Part shown: positions 42,388 through 53,186 of the stretch, piece by piece | How positions within the stretch are numbered: position 1 is the stretch's first letter | Layout: each line of letters begins with the position of its first letter | Origin: Bordetella genomosp. 7 | GTDB lineage: Bacteria; Pseudomonadota; Gammaproteobacteria; Burkholderiales; Burkholderiaceae_B | DNA: 64,000 bases | NCBI RefSeq assembly: GCF_002261265.1 | Contig: NZ_NEVK01000004.1 | Location: forward strand, 558,001-622,000 | Direction of reading: 5' to 3' | Program-made: the position numbers and the translations under genes | Notes under the pieces: generated by a model | The model's database searches: none | What the model saw: only the letters and a program-made list of their open reading frames with translations | Told to the model about the DNA's origin: nothing

Positions 42388-44043
42388 ATGCCGCTACCGA
42401 AGTTGCCCTCCCGACCCGCAGCTATCCTGACATTCCCCTCGGGCGAAGCCGCCCGTACCAAAACCAAGCCCTCCAGGCGGGCCGACACCCCCAAGAGCGC
42501 CCCGGCTGCAGCGGCTGCGCTGCCCGTGCAGCCCGAACTGGATGGCCTGAAAACGCATTCCGCCCCGGCGGCGCAGGCCGTGCCGGCCGCGCCGGCCGCG
42601 CCCTCGCGACGCCCGACGCCGGCCGCGGCGCCGGCGCGCAAGCCGAAAGCCCGCGCCGGCGCCGCCGGACGCAAGCTCTTCGTGCTGGACACCAACGTGC
42701 TGCTGCACGACCCGAGTTCGTTATTCCGCTTCGAAGAACACGACATCTTCCTGCCCATGATGACGCTCGAAGAGCTCGATCACCAGAAAAAGGGCATGTC
42801 GGAAGTGGCGCGCAACGCGCGGCAGGTAAGCCGCTCGCTCGACGCGCTGGTGCATGACGCCAGCCAGCTGGACGACGGCCTCGAACTGAGCGCGCTGGGC
42901 AACAAAGAAGCCACCGGTCGCCTGATGTTCCAGACCACGGCCATACACAGCACGCTGCCGGCCGACCTGCCGATGGGCAAGGCCGACAATCAGATCCTGG
43001 GCGTGGTGCGCGCGCTGCAGGAACGCTACCCGCAGCGCGAAGTCGTGCTGGTGTCCAAGGACATCAACATGCGCCTGAAGGCGCGCACGCTGGGCATGGC
43101 GGCCGAAGACTATTACAACGATCACGTCCTGGAAGACACCGACCTGATGTATTCGGGCGTGATGCAGCTGCCCGAAGACTTCTGGAACCGCCATGGCAAG
43201 GACGTCGAATCCTGGCAGCAAGGCGGCACCACGTTTTACCGCGTGCACGGGCCGCTCTGCGCGCAGTTCGTCGTCAACCAGTTCGTGTATTTCGAGGGGC
43301 AGATGCCGCTGTATGCGCAGGTGCGCGAAGTCAGCGGCAAAACGGCGGTGCTGGCCACGCTGCGCGACTACACGCACGGCAAGAACAACGTGTGGGGCAT
43401 CACGGCGCGCAACCGCGAGCAGAACTTCGCGCTGAACCTGCTGATGAATCCCGACTGCGATTTCGTATCGCTCCTGGGGCAGGCCGGCACGGGCAAGACG
43501 CTGCTGGCGCTGGCTTCCGGCATCACGCAGGTGCTTGAAACCAAGCGCTATACCGAAATCATCATGACGCGCGTGACCGTGCCCGTGGGCGAAGACATCG
43601 GCTTCCTGCCGGGCACCGAAGAAGAAAAAATGCTGCCCTGGATGGGAGCGCTGGAAGACAACCTGGATGTGCTCAACATGGGCGACGGCGACGGCGGCGA
43701 CTGGGGCCGCGCGGCCACCATGGACCTGATCCGCTCGCGGATCAAGGTCAAGTCGCTGAACTTCATGCGGGGCCGCACGTTCCTGAACAAGTACCTCATC
43801 ATCGATGAAGCCCAGAACCTGACGCCCAAGCAGATGAAAACCCTGGTGACACGCGCCGGCCCGGGCACCAAGGTGGTGTGCCTGGGCAACATCGCCCAGA
43901 TCGACACGCCCTACCTTACCGAAGGCAGTTCGGGCCTGACGTTCGTGGTTGACCGCTTCAAGGGCTGGCCGCACGCCGGGCATGTCACCTTGCAGCGCGG
44001 CGAACGCTCGCGGCTGGCCGACTACGCGGGCGACGTACTGTAA
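42388..44043 (+). CDS. PIN-PhoH fusion ATPase (PhoH2/YlaK type)
   Basis: The 551-residue protein has three parts. A low-complexity Ala/Pro/Lys-rich N-terminus (about 1-95) comes first. A PIN ribonuclease domain follows (about 96-250), with LFVLDTNVLLHDPSSL, EELDHQKKG and the acidic VLVSKDINMRLKA. The last is a PhoH ATPase domain (about 330-551), with Walker A GQAGTGKTLLAL and Walker B LIIDEAQNLTPKQMKTL. Such fusions couple RNA unwinding with cleavage. The stop overlaps the pdxA-like start by one base. Confidence 0.92.
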   Translation: MPLPKLPSRPAAILTFPSGEAARTKTKPSRRADTPKSAPAAAAALPVQPELDGLKTHSAPAAQAVPAAPAAPSRRPTPAAAPARKPKARAGAAGRKLFVLDTNVLLHDPSSLFRFEEHDIFLPMMTLEELDHQKKGMSEVARNARQVSRSLDALVHDASQLDDGLELSALGNKEATGRLMFQTTAIHSTLPADLPMGKADNQILGVVRALQERYPQREVVLVSKDINMRLKARTLGMAAEDYYNDHVLEDTDLMYSGVMQLPEDFWNRHGKDVESWQQGGTTFYRVHGPLCAQFVVNQFVYFEGQMPLYAQVREVSGKTAVLATLRDYTHGKNNVWGITARNREQNFALNLLMNPDCDFVSLLGQAGTGKTLLALASGITQVLETKRYTEIIMTRVTVPVGEDIGFLPGTEEEKMLPWMGALEDNLDVLNMGDGDGGDWGRAATMDLIRSRIKVKSLNFMRGRTFLNKYLIIDEAQNLTPKQMKTLVTRAGPGTKVVCLGNIAQIDTPYLTEGSSGLTFVVDRFKGWPHAGHVTLQRGERSRLADYAGDVL

Positions 44044-45023
44044 TGACCCCTGCCCGGCCTGTCGGCATCACCATGGGAGATGCAGCCGGCATCGGCCCGG
44101 AAATCATCGTCAAGGCGTGCGCGCAAGGCCTGCGGGCGCCGGCGGTCGTTTATGGCGATGCCGGCATCATGCGGCGCGCCGCGGCCGCCCTGGGCGCGCG
44201 CCTGGACGTCGTTGAAGTCGGCTCTGCCGCGCAGGCGCAATGCGAGCCGGGATGCATCGAAGTGGTGCCGTGCGGCGCCCCGTTGCCGCCGGACCTGCCC
44301 GTGGGCCAGGCCTGCGCGCCCGCGGGGCAGGCCGCCTACGACTATCTCTGCGCGGCGATCGATGCCGCGCAGGCCGGCCACATCCGGGCCATTGTGACCG
44401 CGCCGCTGAGCAAGCATTCGATGCATCTGGCGGGCATAGACCAGCCGGGCCATACCGAAATCCTGGCAGAACGCACGCACACGGCCGATTACGCCATGAT
44501 GCTGGCCAACGACGAACTGCGCGTGCTGCTGGTAACCATACACATCGCGCTGGCCGACGTGCCGCGCGCCATCACGTTGCAGGCAGAATCCCGCGCCATC
44601 CGGCTCGCCGACCGCGCATGCCGCCAGATGGGCATTGCACGGCCGCGCATCGCCGTGGCCGGGCTGAACCCGCATGCGGGCGAAGACGGCAAGTTCGGAC
44701 GCGAAGACATCGACATCATCGGGCCGGCCATCGCCCAGGCCCGCGACGCCGGCCTGGACGTATCGGGCCCCTGGCCCGGCGATACCGTGTTCATGCGCGC
44801 GCGCCGGGGCGAATTCGACATCGTGGTGGCCCAGTATCACGACCAGGGCTTGATACCCGTGAAATACCTGGGCCTGGATCAAGGCGTCAATGTCACGGTG
44901 GGCCTGCCCTTCGTGCGCACCAGCGTCGACCACGGCACGGCGTTCGACATTGCCGGCAAAGGCGTTGCCGATGCGGCATCGCTGGTGGCGGCGTTCGATC
45001 TGGCCCTGTCCATGACGCCCTGA
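44043..45023 (+). CDS. pdxA: PdxA-family 4-phosphohydroxy-threonine dehydrogenase
   Basis: The 326-residue protein has GITMGDAAGIGPEIIVKA, VTAPLSKHSMHLAG, PGHTEILAE and YHDQGLIPVKYLG, with the conserved metal His residues. PdxA oxidises 4-phosphohydroxy-L-threonine in pyridoxal phosphate synthesis. The ITMGDxAGIGPEIIVKA opening is also typical of PdxA2, which acts on 4-phospho-D-threonate or -erythronate. No dtnK-like kinase is nearby, so the assignment between PdxA and PdxA2 is open. It starts inside the PhoH stop codon. Confidence 0.85.
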   Translation: MTPARPVGITMGDAAGIGPEIIVKACAQGLRAPAVVYGDAGIMRRAAAALGARLDVVEVGSAAQAQCEPGCIEVVPCGAPLPPDLPVGQACAPAGQAAYDYLCAAIDAAQAGHIRAIVTAPLSKHSMHLAGIDQPGHTEILAERTHTADYAMMLANDELRVLLVTIHIALADVPRAITLQAESRAIRLADRACRQMGIARPRIAVAGLNPHAGEDGKFGREDIDIIGPAIAQARDAGLDVSGPWPGDTVFMRARRGEFDIVVAQYHDQGLIPVKYLGLDQGVNVTVGLPFVRTSVDHGTAFDIAGKGVADAASLVAAFDLALSMTP

Positions 45024-45099
45024 ACACGGGGCGTTGCACGGCGGGTCTACAATACCGGCCTTCGGCGCTCACCGTGGCGCCACCCGCGCCAGCCGTCTC

Positions 45100-46068
45100 A
45101 TGTCCCGCCACACCCGCTTTCTGCCTGACCGCTTCACGCTCTTTATTGCTGCCACCGTCATCATCGCGAGCGTGCTGCCCGCCCACGGCGTCGGCATGGC
45201 GGCATCTGAAACGATCACCAACGTCGCCATCGCCCTGCTGTTCTTCCTTCATGGCGCGCGCCTGCCCCGTGAAGCCATCGTGGCCGGCATGATGCACTGG
45301 CGCCTGCACCTGACGATATTCTCGGCCACGTTCGTGATGTTTCCGCTGCTGGGCCTGGCACTGAAGCCGCTGCTGCAGCCGCTGGTAACGCCCGAACTCT
45401 ACACCGGCGTGCTGTTCCTGTGCTGCCTGCCGGCCACGGTGCAGTCGGCTATCGCATTTACTTCGATGGCGCGCGGCAATGTGCCCGCGGCCGTGTGCAG
45501 CGCCTCGGCCTCCAGCCTGCTGGGCATCTTCCTGACGCCGCTGCTGGTGGGTGTGGTCGTGGTGGCCAGCGCGAGCGCGCCGGTTTCATTCGATGCCGTG
45601 GGCAAGATCATGCTGCAGCTGTTGCTGCCGTTCGTGCTGGGGCAGCTATTTCGCCCGTGGATCGGCGCCTGGGTGTTCCGCCACAAGAGCCTGCTCAAGT
45701 ACGTGGACCAGGGCTCTATCCTGCTGGTGGTGTATACCGCTTTTTCCGAGTCGGTCAACGAAGGTCTGTGGCGTGACACCCCTGCCCCCGCCCTGATGGG
45801 CCTGGTGCTGACGTGCGGCGTGCTGCTGGCGTTGTCGCTGCTGGGTTGCGTGGCGCTGGGCCGGGTGTTCAAGTTCAAGCTCGAAGACCGCATTACGCTG
45901 CTGTTCGGGGGCTCGAAGAAAAGCCTGGCCAGCGGCATTCCGATGGCCCAGGTGATTTTCGCGGGCCAGGCGGTGGGCGCCATGGTGCTGCCCCTGATGC
46001 TGTTCCATCAGATACAGCTGATGGTATGCGCCATTCTGGCCGCGCGATACGCCCGGCGTCCGCGCTAG
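45100..46068 (+). CDS. SBF-like (bile acid:sodium symporter family, YfeH-type) permease
   Basis: The 322-residue membrane protein has about nine to ten helices with FLHGARLPREAI, CCLPATVQSAIAFTSMARGN and LLFGGSKKSLASGIPMAQVIF. These match the SBF_like group, which includes YfeH and plant plastid relatives. The substrate is unknown. ATG at 45100 is chosen because the MSRHTRFLPDRFTL opening is family-like. TACAAT at 45049-45054 may be a -10 element for it. Confidence 0.85.
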   Translation: MSRHTRFLPDRFTLFIAATVIIASVLPAHGVGMAASETITNVAIALLFFLHGARLPREAIVAGMMHWRLHLTIFSATFVMFPLLGLALKPLLQPLVTPELYTGVLFLCCLPATVQSAIAFTSMARGNVPAAVCSASASSLLGIFLTPLLVGVVVVASASAPVSFDAVGKIMLQLLLPFVLGQLFRPWIGAWVFRHKSLLKYVDQGSILLVVYTAFSESVNEGLWRDTPAPALMGLVLTCGVLLALSLLGCVALGRVFKFKLEDRITLLFGGSKKSLASGIPMAQVIFAGQAVGAMVLPLMLFHQIQLMVCAILAARYARRPR

Positions 46069-46087
46069 CGGCGCCCGTGCCAGGCGG

Positions 46088-46642
46088 TCAGCCCGCCATG
46101 AGCTTGCGCCAGCCCTCCCAGCCCAGCCGCTGCATCGTCTGGATGTTCTTCTCGTAGATTTCCGCAGCATCGGCATAAGCCTCTACGGCGCGGTCGATGC
46201 TGTCTTCTCGCAATAAATGAAGAATCGGATGCGGCGACCGGTTGGTGCAGTTTTCGATGTCGTCAGGCAGGCTGTCGGCAAACTGGAACGCGGGATGGAA
46301 CGTCGCCACCTGCAGTGTGCCCACCAGTCGCATGCGCCTGAGCAGGCGGTCCGACAGGTCGCCGAAATCGTTGAATTCGTAGAAATCATCCAGCGCGTCC
46401 GGCACGATCAGCAGCGTGGTGTCGATTTCCTGGTCATCGGCCTGCGACAACAGCAGCAGTTCGTCTTCCAGGTCGGCCAGCACGCCCTCGGCGTCGGTGG
46501 CGTCGCTGGCCGCATAGCGTACTTGCTGCTTGACTTGCACCGCCTTGGCAAACGGGCACAGATTCAGGCCGATGACGGCGCGCTCCACCCAGAGGCGAGT
46601 TTCGTCGATGACGCGCTGATAGGCGCCGGCGGTATGTATCAT
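46088..46642 (-). CDS. DUF1415 family protein
   Basis: The 184-residue soluble protein contains TRLWVERAVIGLNLCPFAKAV, the DUF1415 signature with a conserved Cys, and VATFHPAFQFAD and NCTNRSPHPILHLLRED. No function is established. It is 10 bp downstream of the M20 peptidase gene on the same strand, so the two probably share a transcript. Confidence 0.88.
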   Translation of the reverse strand: MIHTAGAYQRVIDETRLWVERAVIGLNLCPFAKAVQVKQQVRYAASDATDAEGVLADLEDELLLLSQADDQEIDTTLLIVPDALDDFYEFNDFGDLSDRLLRRMRLVGTLQVATFHPAFQFADSLPDDIENCTNRSPHPILHLLREDSIDRAVEAYADAAEIYEKNIQTMQRLGWEGWRKLMAG

Positions 46643-46652
46643 GGGCTCTCGA

Positions 46653-48122
46653 TCAAACCGGCATGGCCGCCATGGTTTGCGCAACGGCGGCGGTCAGGCG
46701 CTTGCCGTACGGTACATGCAGGAACTCGTTGGGGCCGTGCGCGTTCGAGCGGGGCCCCAGCACGCCGCACACCATGAACTGCGCCTTGGGAAACCCCTGC
46801 TGCAGCATGCTCATCAGGGGAATCGTGCCGCCCTGCCCGATATAGCCACAAGGCGCGCCGTAGTACTGGTGCGAAGCGGCGTCAAGCGCCCGGGTGAGCC
46901 AGGCCGCCGACTCGGGCGCGTTCCAGCCGGTTGCGGCGCCCTGGTCGGCATGGAAGATGACCTTGGCGTTATAGGGGGAATCGGCTTCGAGCAATTGCTT
47001 GATTTCTTGCGAAGCCGACACGGCGTCGACCAGCGGCGGCAGGCGCAGCGAAAGTTTGAAGGCGGTGCGCGGACGCAGCACATTGCCGGCGCTGGACAGC
47101 GGCGGCAGGCCTTCGGCTCCGGTAACCGACAGGGTCGGCCGCCAGGTGCGGTTCAGCAGCGCTTCTTCGGGATGCGTCGTCATGGGCAACACAAAGCCGC
47201 CCTCGGCGCCACAGCTCCAGGGAAAGCGGCGCCAGACTTCGTCGCCCAGAATGCGCGCCGTCTCGCGCACCTGTTCGCGGCGCTGGGCCGGAATTTCGCA
47301 ATGCAGGCTTTGCGGCAGCAGACGGCCGGTCGAGCTGTCTTCCAGGCGGTCGAGCAGATGGCGCAGGATGCGGAAACTGGAGGGCACCACGCCGCTGGAA
47401 TCGCCCGAATGCACGCCTTCGTCCAGGACCTGGACTTCGAGGGTGCCCGCGACCAGGCCACGCAGCGAGGTGGTCATCCAGAGCTGGTCATAGTTGCCCG
47501 CGCCCGAATCCAGGCACACCACCAGCGCGACATTGCCCAGGCGGTCGCGCAGGGCATCGATATAGGGCAGGAGGTCATAGCTGCCGGATTCTTCGCACGT
47601 TTCCACGATGCCCACGCAGCGCGGGCGGGCCACGCCCTGCGCGTCCAGCGCCATGATCGCGGTGAGAGACGCGTAGATGGCATAGCCGTCGTCTGCGCCG
47701 CCGCGGCCGTAGAGCTTGCCGTCCTCATATTTGGGCGTCCAGGGGCCCAGGTCGGAACGCCATCCCGAGAATTCCGGCTGCTTGTCGAGATGGCCGTACA
47801 ACAGTATGGTGTCGCCGCTATCGGCGCGCGTGGCGGGCGCGTCGAAGAAAATGACCGGCGTGCGGCCAGGCAGGCGCACCACCTCGAGCTTCAGCCCCGC
47901 CACCTTGCGTGATTCCACCCACTGCGCCGCATCGCGCACCACGCGCTCGATATAGGCGTTTTTTTCCCAGTCGGCGTCGAAGGCCGGGCTCTTGGCCGGC
48001 ACGGCGATATAGTCGGTCAGCGCCGGGATGATCTCGTCATCCCACTGGCGGTCGACATACGCCTGCAGGGCGTCGGGATCGAGCGTGGGCGGCAGGGCGT
48101 CGTCGGGAATGCGGGCGTTCAT
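46653..48122 (-). CDS. M20 family metallopeptidase (carnosinase/dipeptidase-like)
   Basis: The 489-residue protein shows the M20 di-zinc layout: LLYGHLDKQPE (His and Asp), GRGGADDGYA, CEESGSYDLLPYI (catalytic Glu pair) and a C-terminal GPNEFLHVPYGKRL with its metal His. A lid/dimerisation domain (about 210-370) lies between. The long form and GHLDKQPEFSGW wording resemble the carnosinase-like dipeptidases. ATG at 48122 is the natural start. DUF1415 follows. Confidence 0.9.
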   Translation of the reverse strand: MNARIPDDALPPTLDPDALQAYVDRQWDDEIIPALTDYIAVPAKSPAFDADWEKNAYIERVVRDAAQWVESRKVAGLKLEVVRLPGRTPVIFFDAPATRADSGDTILLYGHLDKQPEFSGWRSDLGPWTPKYEDGKLYGRGGADDGYAIYASLTAIMALDAQGVARPRCVGIVETCEESGSYDLLPYIDALRDRLGNVALVVCLDSGAGNYDQLWMTTSLRGLVAGTLEVQVLDEGVHSGDSSGVVPSSFRILRHLLDRLEDSSTGRLLPQSLHCEIPAQRREQVRETARILGDEVWRRFPWSCGAEGGFVLPMTTHPEEALLNRTWRPTLSVTGAEGLPPLSSAGNVLRPRTAFKLSLRLPPLVDAVSASQEIKQLLEADSPYNAKVIFHADQGAATGWNAPESAAWLTRALDAASHQYYGAPCGYIGQGGTIPLMSMLQQGFPKAQFMVCGVLGPRSNAHGPNEFLHVPYGKRLTAAVAQTMAAMPV

Positions 48123-48177
48123 GGCGGAGTTCTCCGGCAGGGCTGAACCTGGATTTTATGCCCGGGCACCAAAAAAA

Positions 48178-48198
48178 GGGGCGCCTGCCCGGCGCCCC
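48178..48198 (-). terminator. terminator after purL
   Basis: GGGGCGCC (48178-48185) pairs with GGCGCCCC (48191-48198) around a 5-nt loop. On the minus strand the stem is followed by seven T residues, 40 bp after the purL stop. Confidence 0.88.
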
Positions 48199-48238
48199 TG
48201 CCAACGGAGCGCTGCGGGCGGCCCGGATTCTTCGCCGA

Positions 48239-51200
48239 TCAGCCTACCCACACCCGGGCATTGCGGAACATGCGCATCCAGGGGCTGTAGGCGCCGCCGC
48301 TGTCGGCCGCGCCCCATTTTTGCGGCGCCCACGACATCATCACATTGCGCGTGACGCGCTCCGGGTGCGGCATGATGACCGTAAAGCGGCCGTCGGCGGT
48401 GGTGACCGAGGTCTGCCCGCCCGGGCTGCCATTGGGATTGAACGGATAGGCTTCGGTGGGGTTGCCGCGGTGATCGACGAAACGCGCCGCCACCAGCGCC
48501 TTGGCGGCATCGCCCTGCACCGCGTAGTTGGCGTAGCCTTCGCCATGCGCTACCGCGACGGGCACCCGGGTTCCCGCCATGCCCGCAAAGAAAATCGACG
48601 GCGTATCGGCGATTTCGACCAGCGACAGGCGCGCTTCGTACTTTTCGGACTGGTTGCGGGTAAAGCGCGGCCAGTGCTCGGCGCCGGGGATCATGGGCGC
48701 CAGCGCAGCCATCATCTGGCAGCCATTGCACACTCCCAGCGCGAAGGTGTCGGGGCGGTTGAAGTAGGCGGCGAACTGGTCGGAAAGACGGCTGTTGAAG
48801 CGGATGGTGCGGGCCCAGCCCTCGCCCGCGCCCAGGACGTCGCCATAGCTGAAGCCACCCACGGCGACCAGCCCTTGCATGGCGCTGAGATCGATGCGGC
48901 CCGCCAGCAGGTCGGTCATGTGCACGTCGATGGCCTCGAAGCCGGCGGTGTCGAACGCCCAGGCCATCTCCACCTGGCTGTTGCAGCCCTGTTCACGCAG
49001 GATGGCCACGCGGGGACGCGCGCCGCCGGCGATGAACGGCGCTGCGACGTCTTCCTGGGGGTCGAAGCTCACGCGCGGAGACAGGCCGGGATCGGCGACG
49101 TCGTTCCAGGTATCGAGTTCAGCCTGCGCGCAGGCCGGATTGTCGCGACGCGCCATGATGCGATAGCTGACTTCGCTCCAGGCGCGGCCCAACTCGGCGC
49201 GCGGCTGGCTCCACACCTTTTTGCCATCGCGGAAGAATTCGACCATGTCGGCATCGTTCAGGCCGCCGATGACATGCGAATGCGCCGACAGGCCGGCGCC
49301 GCGCAGCACCTGCATCACCGCATCGCGCTGCGCCGCAGGCACCTGGATGACGGCGCCCGCCTCTTCGGAAAACAAGGCCTTGAGCGTGAGTTCGTCGCGC
49401 TGCACCGCCACTTGTTCGGGGCGGATCTTGTAGTCGCCCCAGTCGGCCGAGCCGGGGTCGAACGTGAGCATGTCCAGGTTGACCGAAATGCCGGTGCGGC
49501 CTGCGAACGCCATTTCGCACAGCGTGGCAAACAGGCCGCCGTCGGAGCGGTCATGGTAGGCCAGCAATACGCCGGCTTCGGCCAGCGTGCGGATCGTGAC
49601 GAAGAACGTGCGCAGGTCTTGCGGCGTATCGATGTCGGGCACGCTGTCGCCGACCTGGTTGTACGCCTGCGCCAGGATCGAGCCGCCCATGCGGTGCCGG
49701 CCGCGTCCCAGGTCGATGACGATGAGCACGCTGTCGCCGGCGTCCGTGCGCAATTGCGGGGTGAGGCTGGCGCGCACGTCTCCCACCGGCGCAAACGCGG
49801 TCACGATGAGCGACACCGGAGCCACGACCTGGCGCTGCTCGCCGTCCTGTTCCCAGGAGGTTTTCATGGACAGCGAATCCTTGCCCACCGGAATGGACAG
49901 GCCGGTGGCCTGGCACAGCTCGCTGACGGCGGACACGGTGTCGTACAGCGCGGCATCCTGCCCGGGCACGCCGCAGGCCGCCATCCAGTTGGCCGAAAGC
50001 TTGATATCTTCGAGGCGGGCCACATCGGCGGCGGCCAGGTTGGTCAGCGCCTCGGCAACCGCCATGCGGCCGGACGCGGGGGCATCGAGCACCGCCAAGG
50101 GCGTACGCTCGCCCATGGCCATGGCCTCGCCCCGGAAACCCTCATAGTCGGCCAGGGTGACGGCGCAGTCGGCCACGGGAACCTGCCAGGGCCCGACCAT
50201 CTGGTCGCGGCTGGACAGGCCGCCCACGGTGCGGTCGCCGATCGTGATGAGGAACGATTTATTGGCCACGGTGGGATGACGCAGCACGCGGTAGGCGGCC
50301 TCGGTGAGATCGATGCCGACCAGGTCGAGCGGCTCGGCGACCGCCGGCAGGCGTTGCACATCGCGCGTCATGCGCGGCGGCTTGCCCAGGATGACGTCGA
50401 TGGGCACGTCGACGGGCCGCGTACCGGCCGCGCCGGCCGCCTGCTCGGCGTCCAGCCCTGGCAGGCCTTCACCATCGACCACGCGCAACTGCCGCGATTC
50501 GGTAGCCACGCCCACCACGGCATAGGGGCAGCGCTCGCGCCGCGCGATCGCATCGAAGCGTTCAAGGTCTTGCGGCAGAATCGCCAGCACGTATCGCTCT
50601 TGGGACTCGTTGCTCCAGATTTCGGCGGGCGACAGGCCGGATTCTTCGAGCGGCACGCGCTTGAGGTCGAATACGGCGCCGCGCCCGGCATCGTTGACCA
50701 GTTCGGGAAAAGCGTTGGACAACCCTCCGGCGCCCACGTCGTGAATGGCCAGGATGGGGTTGGCCTTGCCCTGCTGCCAGCAGCGGTCGATGACTTCCTG
50801 CGCCCGGCGTTCGATTTCCGGATTGCCGCGCTGCACCGAATCAAAATCGAGCTCGGCGGAATTGCTGCCCATGCTGATGCTGGACGCAGCGCCACCGCCC
50901 ATGCCGATGCGAAAGCCCGGGCCGCCCAGCTGGATGAGCAGCGCCCCGGGGGGGATGACTTCTTTGTGCGTGAGGTCGGCGTCGATGGAACCCAGGCCGC
51001 CCGCGATCATGATGGGCTTGTGGTAGCCCCAGCGCGTGCCGCCGGCCGTTTGCTCGTAGGTACGGAAGTAGCCCAGCAGATTGGGACGCCCGAATTCGTT
51101 GTTGAAGGCCGCGCCGCCGATGGGGCCGTCGATCATGATCGACAGCGGCGAGGCGATGCGATCGGGCAGCCCGTGATGGTCGGCTTCCCAGGGTTGCAAA

Positions 51201-52297
51201 GCGTCGGAAAAACGCAAGTGCGACACGGTGAAGCCGGTCAGGCCGGCCTTCGGCTTGGAACCCCGGCCCGTGGCGCCTTCGTCGCGGATCTCGCCGCCCG
51301 CGCCCGTCGCGGCGCCTGGAAATGGCGCGATCGCCGTAGGATGGTTGTGCGTTTCGACCTTCATCAGGGTGTGGACGACCGCGTCACGACGCACATAGCG
51401 CGTCGCGTCGCCATTGCCATCGCCGGCGCTGTCCGAAGCCGGAACGCCGGCCTGGAAACGCTGCGCCGGGCCGCCCTGCATGATCGCGGCGTTGTCGGAA
51501 TAGGCCACCACGGTGCCTTCGGGCTGCGCCCTGTGCGTGGCGCGGATCATGCCGAAAAGGGTCTCGGATTGCGGTTGGCCATCGATGACCCACTGCGCGT
51601 TGAAGATCTTGTGGCGGCAGTGTTCGCTGTTGGCCTGCGCGAACATCATGAGTTCGACGTCGGTGGGATCGCGCCCCAGCGCCCCGAATGCCTGTGCGAG
51701 ATAATCGATTTCGTCCTCGGACAACGCCAGGCCCAGGGCGATGTTGGCCTCGGCCAGCGCGGCGCGCCCGTCGGCCTGCACCGGCACCGTGCGCATCGGC
51801 TTGCCTTCGAGCGGCTGGAACAACGCCTGCGCGTCGAAATCGGCATTGACCACCGTTTCGGTCATGCGGTCGTGCAGGCAATCGGCCGCACGCGCCAGCA
51901 TGGTTTCGTCCAGCGTCTTGGCGCCGAGCAGCCCGCGTTCGGGAACCAGGAAATAACGCACGCCACGCTCGACGCGGCGCACGGCATCCAGGCCGCAGTT
52001 ATGCGCGATGTCGGTCGCCTTGCTGGCCCACGGCGAGATCGTGCCCAGGCGGGGGATGACCAGCAGGGACAGGCTCTTGGGCGGGACTTCGCCGGCCGGC
52101 TCGGTGCCGTAGTCGAGCAGTTGCACAAGCTGCTGTTGCCGGGCGTCGTCCAGCCGCGCATCGGTGCTGACGAAATGCTCGTAGCGGGCCGAGATATCGG
52201 CGACGGGCAAGCCCGCTTCGCGCAATTGCGCCAGCAGCCGCTCGCGGCGAAAAGCGGAAAGGACGGAAGAACCGGGCAGATGCTGAACGAAAGACAC
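48239..52297 (-). CDS. purL: phosphoribosylformylglycinamidine synthase, large single-chain form
   Basis: PurL (1352 aa) converts FGAR and glutamine to FGAM in purine synthesis. It has the N-terminal PurS-like domain, two AIR-synthase-type halves ([18 protein letters not shown].., [12 protein letters not shown]..) and a C-terminal class I glutaminase. The glutaminase shows nucleophile Cys in [24 protein letters not shown] and AHGEGYANY. This is the long gamma/beta-proteobacterial PurL. A comparable frame on the opposite strand is a shadow. Confidence 0.97.
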   Translation of the reverse strand: MSFVQHLPGSSVLSAFRRERLLAQLREAGLPVADISARYEHFVSTDARLDDARQQQLVQLLDYGTEPAGEVPPKSLSLLVIPRLGTISPWASKATDIAHNCGLDAVRRVERGVRYFLVPERGLLGAKTLDETMLARAADCLHDRMTETVVNADFDAQALFQPLEGKPMRTVPVQADGRAALAEANIALGLALSEDEIDYLAQAFGALGRDPTDVELMMFAQANSEHCRHKIFNAQWVIDGQPQSETLFGMIRATHRAQPEGTVVAYSDNAAIMQGGPAQRFQAGVPASDSAGDGNGDATRYVRRDAVVHTLMKVETHNHPTAIAPFPGAATGAGGEIRDEGATGRGSKPKAGLTGFTVSHLRFSDALQPWEADHHGLPDRIASPLSIMIDGPIGGAAFNNEFGRPNLLGYFRTYEQTAGGTRWGYHKPIMIAGGLGSIDADLTHKEVIPPGALLIQLGGPGFRIGMGGGAASSISMGSNSAELDFDSVQRGNPEIERRAQEVIDRCWQQGKANPILAIHDVGAGGLSNAFPELVNDAGRGAVFDLKRVPLEESGLSPAEIWSNESQERYVLAILPQDLERFDAIARRERCPYAVVGVATESRQLRVVDGEGLPGLDAEQAAGAAGTRPVDVPIDVILGKPPRMTRDVQRLPAVAEPLDLVGIDLTEAAYRVLRHPTVANKSFLITIGDRTVGGLSSRDQMVGPWQVPVADCAVTLADYEGFRGEAMAMGERTPLAVLDAPASGRMAVAEALTNLAAADVARLEDIKLSANWMAACGVPGQDAALYDTVSAVSELCQATGLSIPVGKDSLSMKTSWEQDGEQRQVVAPVSLIVTAFAPVGDVRASLTPQLRTDAGDSVLIVIDLGRGRHRMGGSILAQAYNQVGDSVPDIDTPQDLRTFFVTIRTLAEAGVLLAYHDRSDGGLFATLCEMAFAGRTGISVNLDMLTFDPGSADWGDYKIRPEQVAVQRDELTLKALFSEEAGAVIQVPAAQRDAVMQVLRGAGLSAHSHVIGGLNDADMVEFFRDGKKVWSQPRAELGRAWSEVSYRIMARRDNPACAQAELDTWNDVADPGLSPRVSFDPQEDVAAPFIAGGARPRVAILREQGCNSQVEMAWAFDTAGFEAIDVHMTDLLAGRIDLSAMQGLVAVGGFSYGDVLGAGEGWARTIRFNSRLSDQFAAYFNRPDTFALGVCNGCQMMAALAPMIPGAEHWPRFTRNQSEKYEARLSLVEIADTPSIFFAGMAGTRVPVAVAHGEGYANYAVQGDAAKALVAARFVDHRGNPTEAYPFNPNGSPGGQTSVTTADGRFTVIMPHPERVTRNVMMSWAPQKWGAADSGGAYSPWMRMFRNARVWVG

Positions 52298-52649
52298 GAT
52301 GCGGGCGCCGTTTGAAATTGAGGAAAGGCAAAACAGGGATTTTACCTTTTCAGGGATTTCCCGGAATTGGCGCTTCGCCGCGCCAGCCCCGGCCCGGAAT
52401 CACGCACGAAATGGCCCCGGTTACAAAATAATTCCCGTGGCGGGCGTCCAGATTGCCGCGTTGCAATATTCATGCCTTTTGCGGAAACCCGGCGATTTCA
52501 TCGAGAAGTCGACCCATGCATGTAGAGTTTTTATTGCGCTGCAGTATGTTGTGCCGCGTCTTCATCCACGGGAAAACACGCACTAACGCGCCGCCGCACC
52601 GCGGGTAGGATGCTGCGATCCCGACTTGCCCGCCTTGCCGCTGTTGCCA
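52298..52649. other. 352-bp intergenic region between purL and the TRAP operon
   Basis: This spacer holds the promoters of two divergent units. AT-rich patches occur at about 52320-52350 (purL side) and 52480-52550 (TRAP side). TATGTT at 52548-52553 is a possible -10, without a convincing -35. No conserved coding frame, hairpin terminator or clear riboswitch was seen. Confidence 0.5.
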
Positions 52650-53186
52650 ATGCCCCGCCATGATGTCCACACCGAACCGGCCGAACCGGTCGAGCCCATC
52701 ATCCCCGACGAACGCGATCCTGCCGTAAAAGTCCCCCTGGCCCTGGAAGACTGGCTGGCAGTGAGCGTGCTGGCGGTGCTTGCGCTCATTACGTTCGGCA
52801 ACGTGCTGGTGCGCTACTTTACCGACCAGTCATTTGCCTGGACGGAAGAAATTTCGGTATTCCTGCTGATTGTGCTGACCATGGCGGGCGGCAGCGCCGC
52901 ATTCGTGCGCAACCACCATATCCGGATCGAAGCGGTAGCCGACGCCGGCTCGCCGGCCCGCCAGCGCCGCCTGGCGTTGGTTTCCAACGTGGTGGTGCTG
53001 CTGTTCTTCGTCCTGCTTACCGTGCTGTCGACGCGGCTGGTGTACGACGAGTACATCTATGAAGAGACTTCGCCGGCCATAGGTGTGCCTACGTGGTGGT
53101 ATTCCATATGGCTGCCCGTGCTGGCGGCAGTGGTTGCACTGCGCACCCTCGGCACACTGCGCCGGCTCTGGAGCGAGCGGCGATGA
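52650..53186 (+). CDS. TRAP transporter small permease subunit (DctQ)
   Basis: The 178-residue protein has a soluble N-terminal tail rich in Pro/Glu (about 1-35) and four membrane segments (about 37-58, 75-93, 112-132, 150-168). SFAWTEEISVFLLIVLTMAGG is typical of DctQ subunits. It ends in an ATGA overlap with the large subunit. ATG 52650 is chosen; upstream in-frame TTG codons exist. Confidence 0.9.
   Translation: MPRHDVHTEPAEPVEPIIPDERDPAVKVPLALEDWLAVSVLAVLALITFGNVLVRYFTDQSFAWTEEISVFLLIVLTMAGGSAAFVRNHHIRIEAVADAGSPARQRRLALVSNVVVLLFFVLLTVLSTRLVYDEYIYEETSPAIGVPTWWYSIWLPVLAAVVALRTLGTLRRLWSERR

Noticed and set aside
48158-52315. A continuous 1385-codon open frame on the plus strand opposite purL
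   Set aside because: It is the codon-position shadow of a highly expressed GC-rich gene; the translation is rich in Arg/Gly/His/Ala with no recognisable domain, while the opposite strand gives a perfect PurL.
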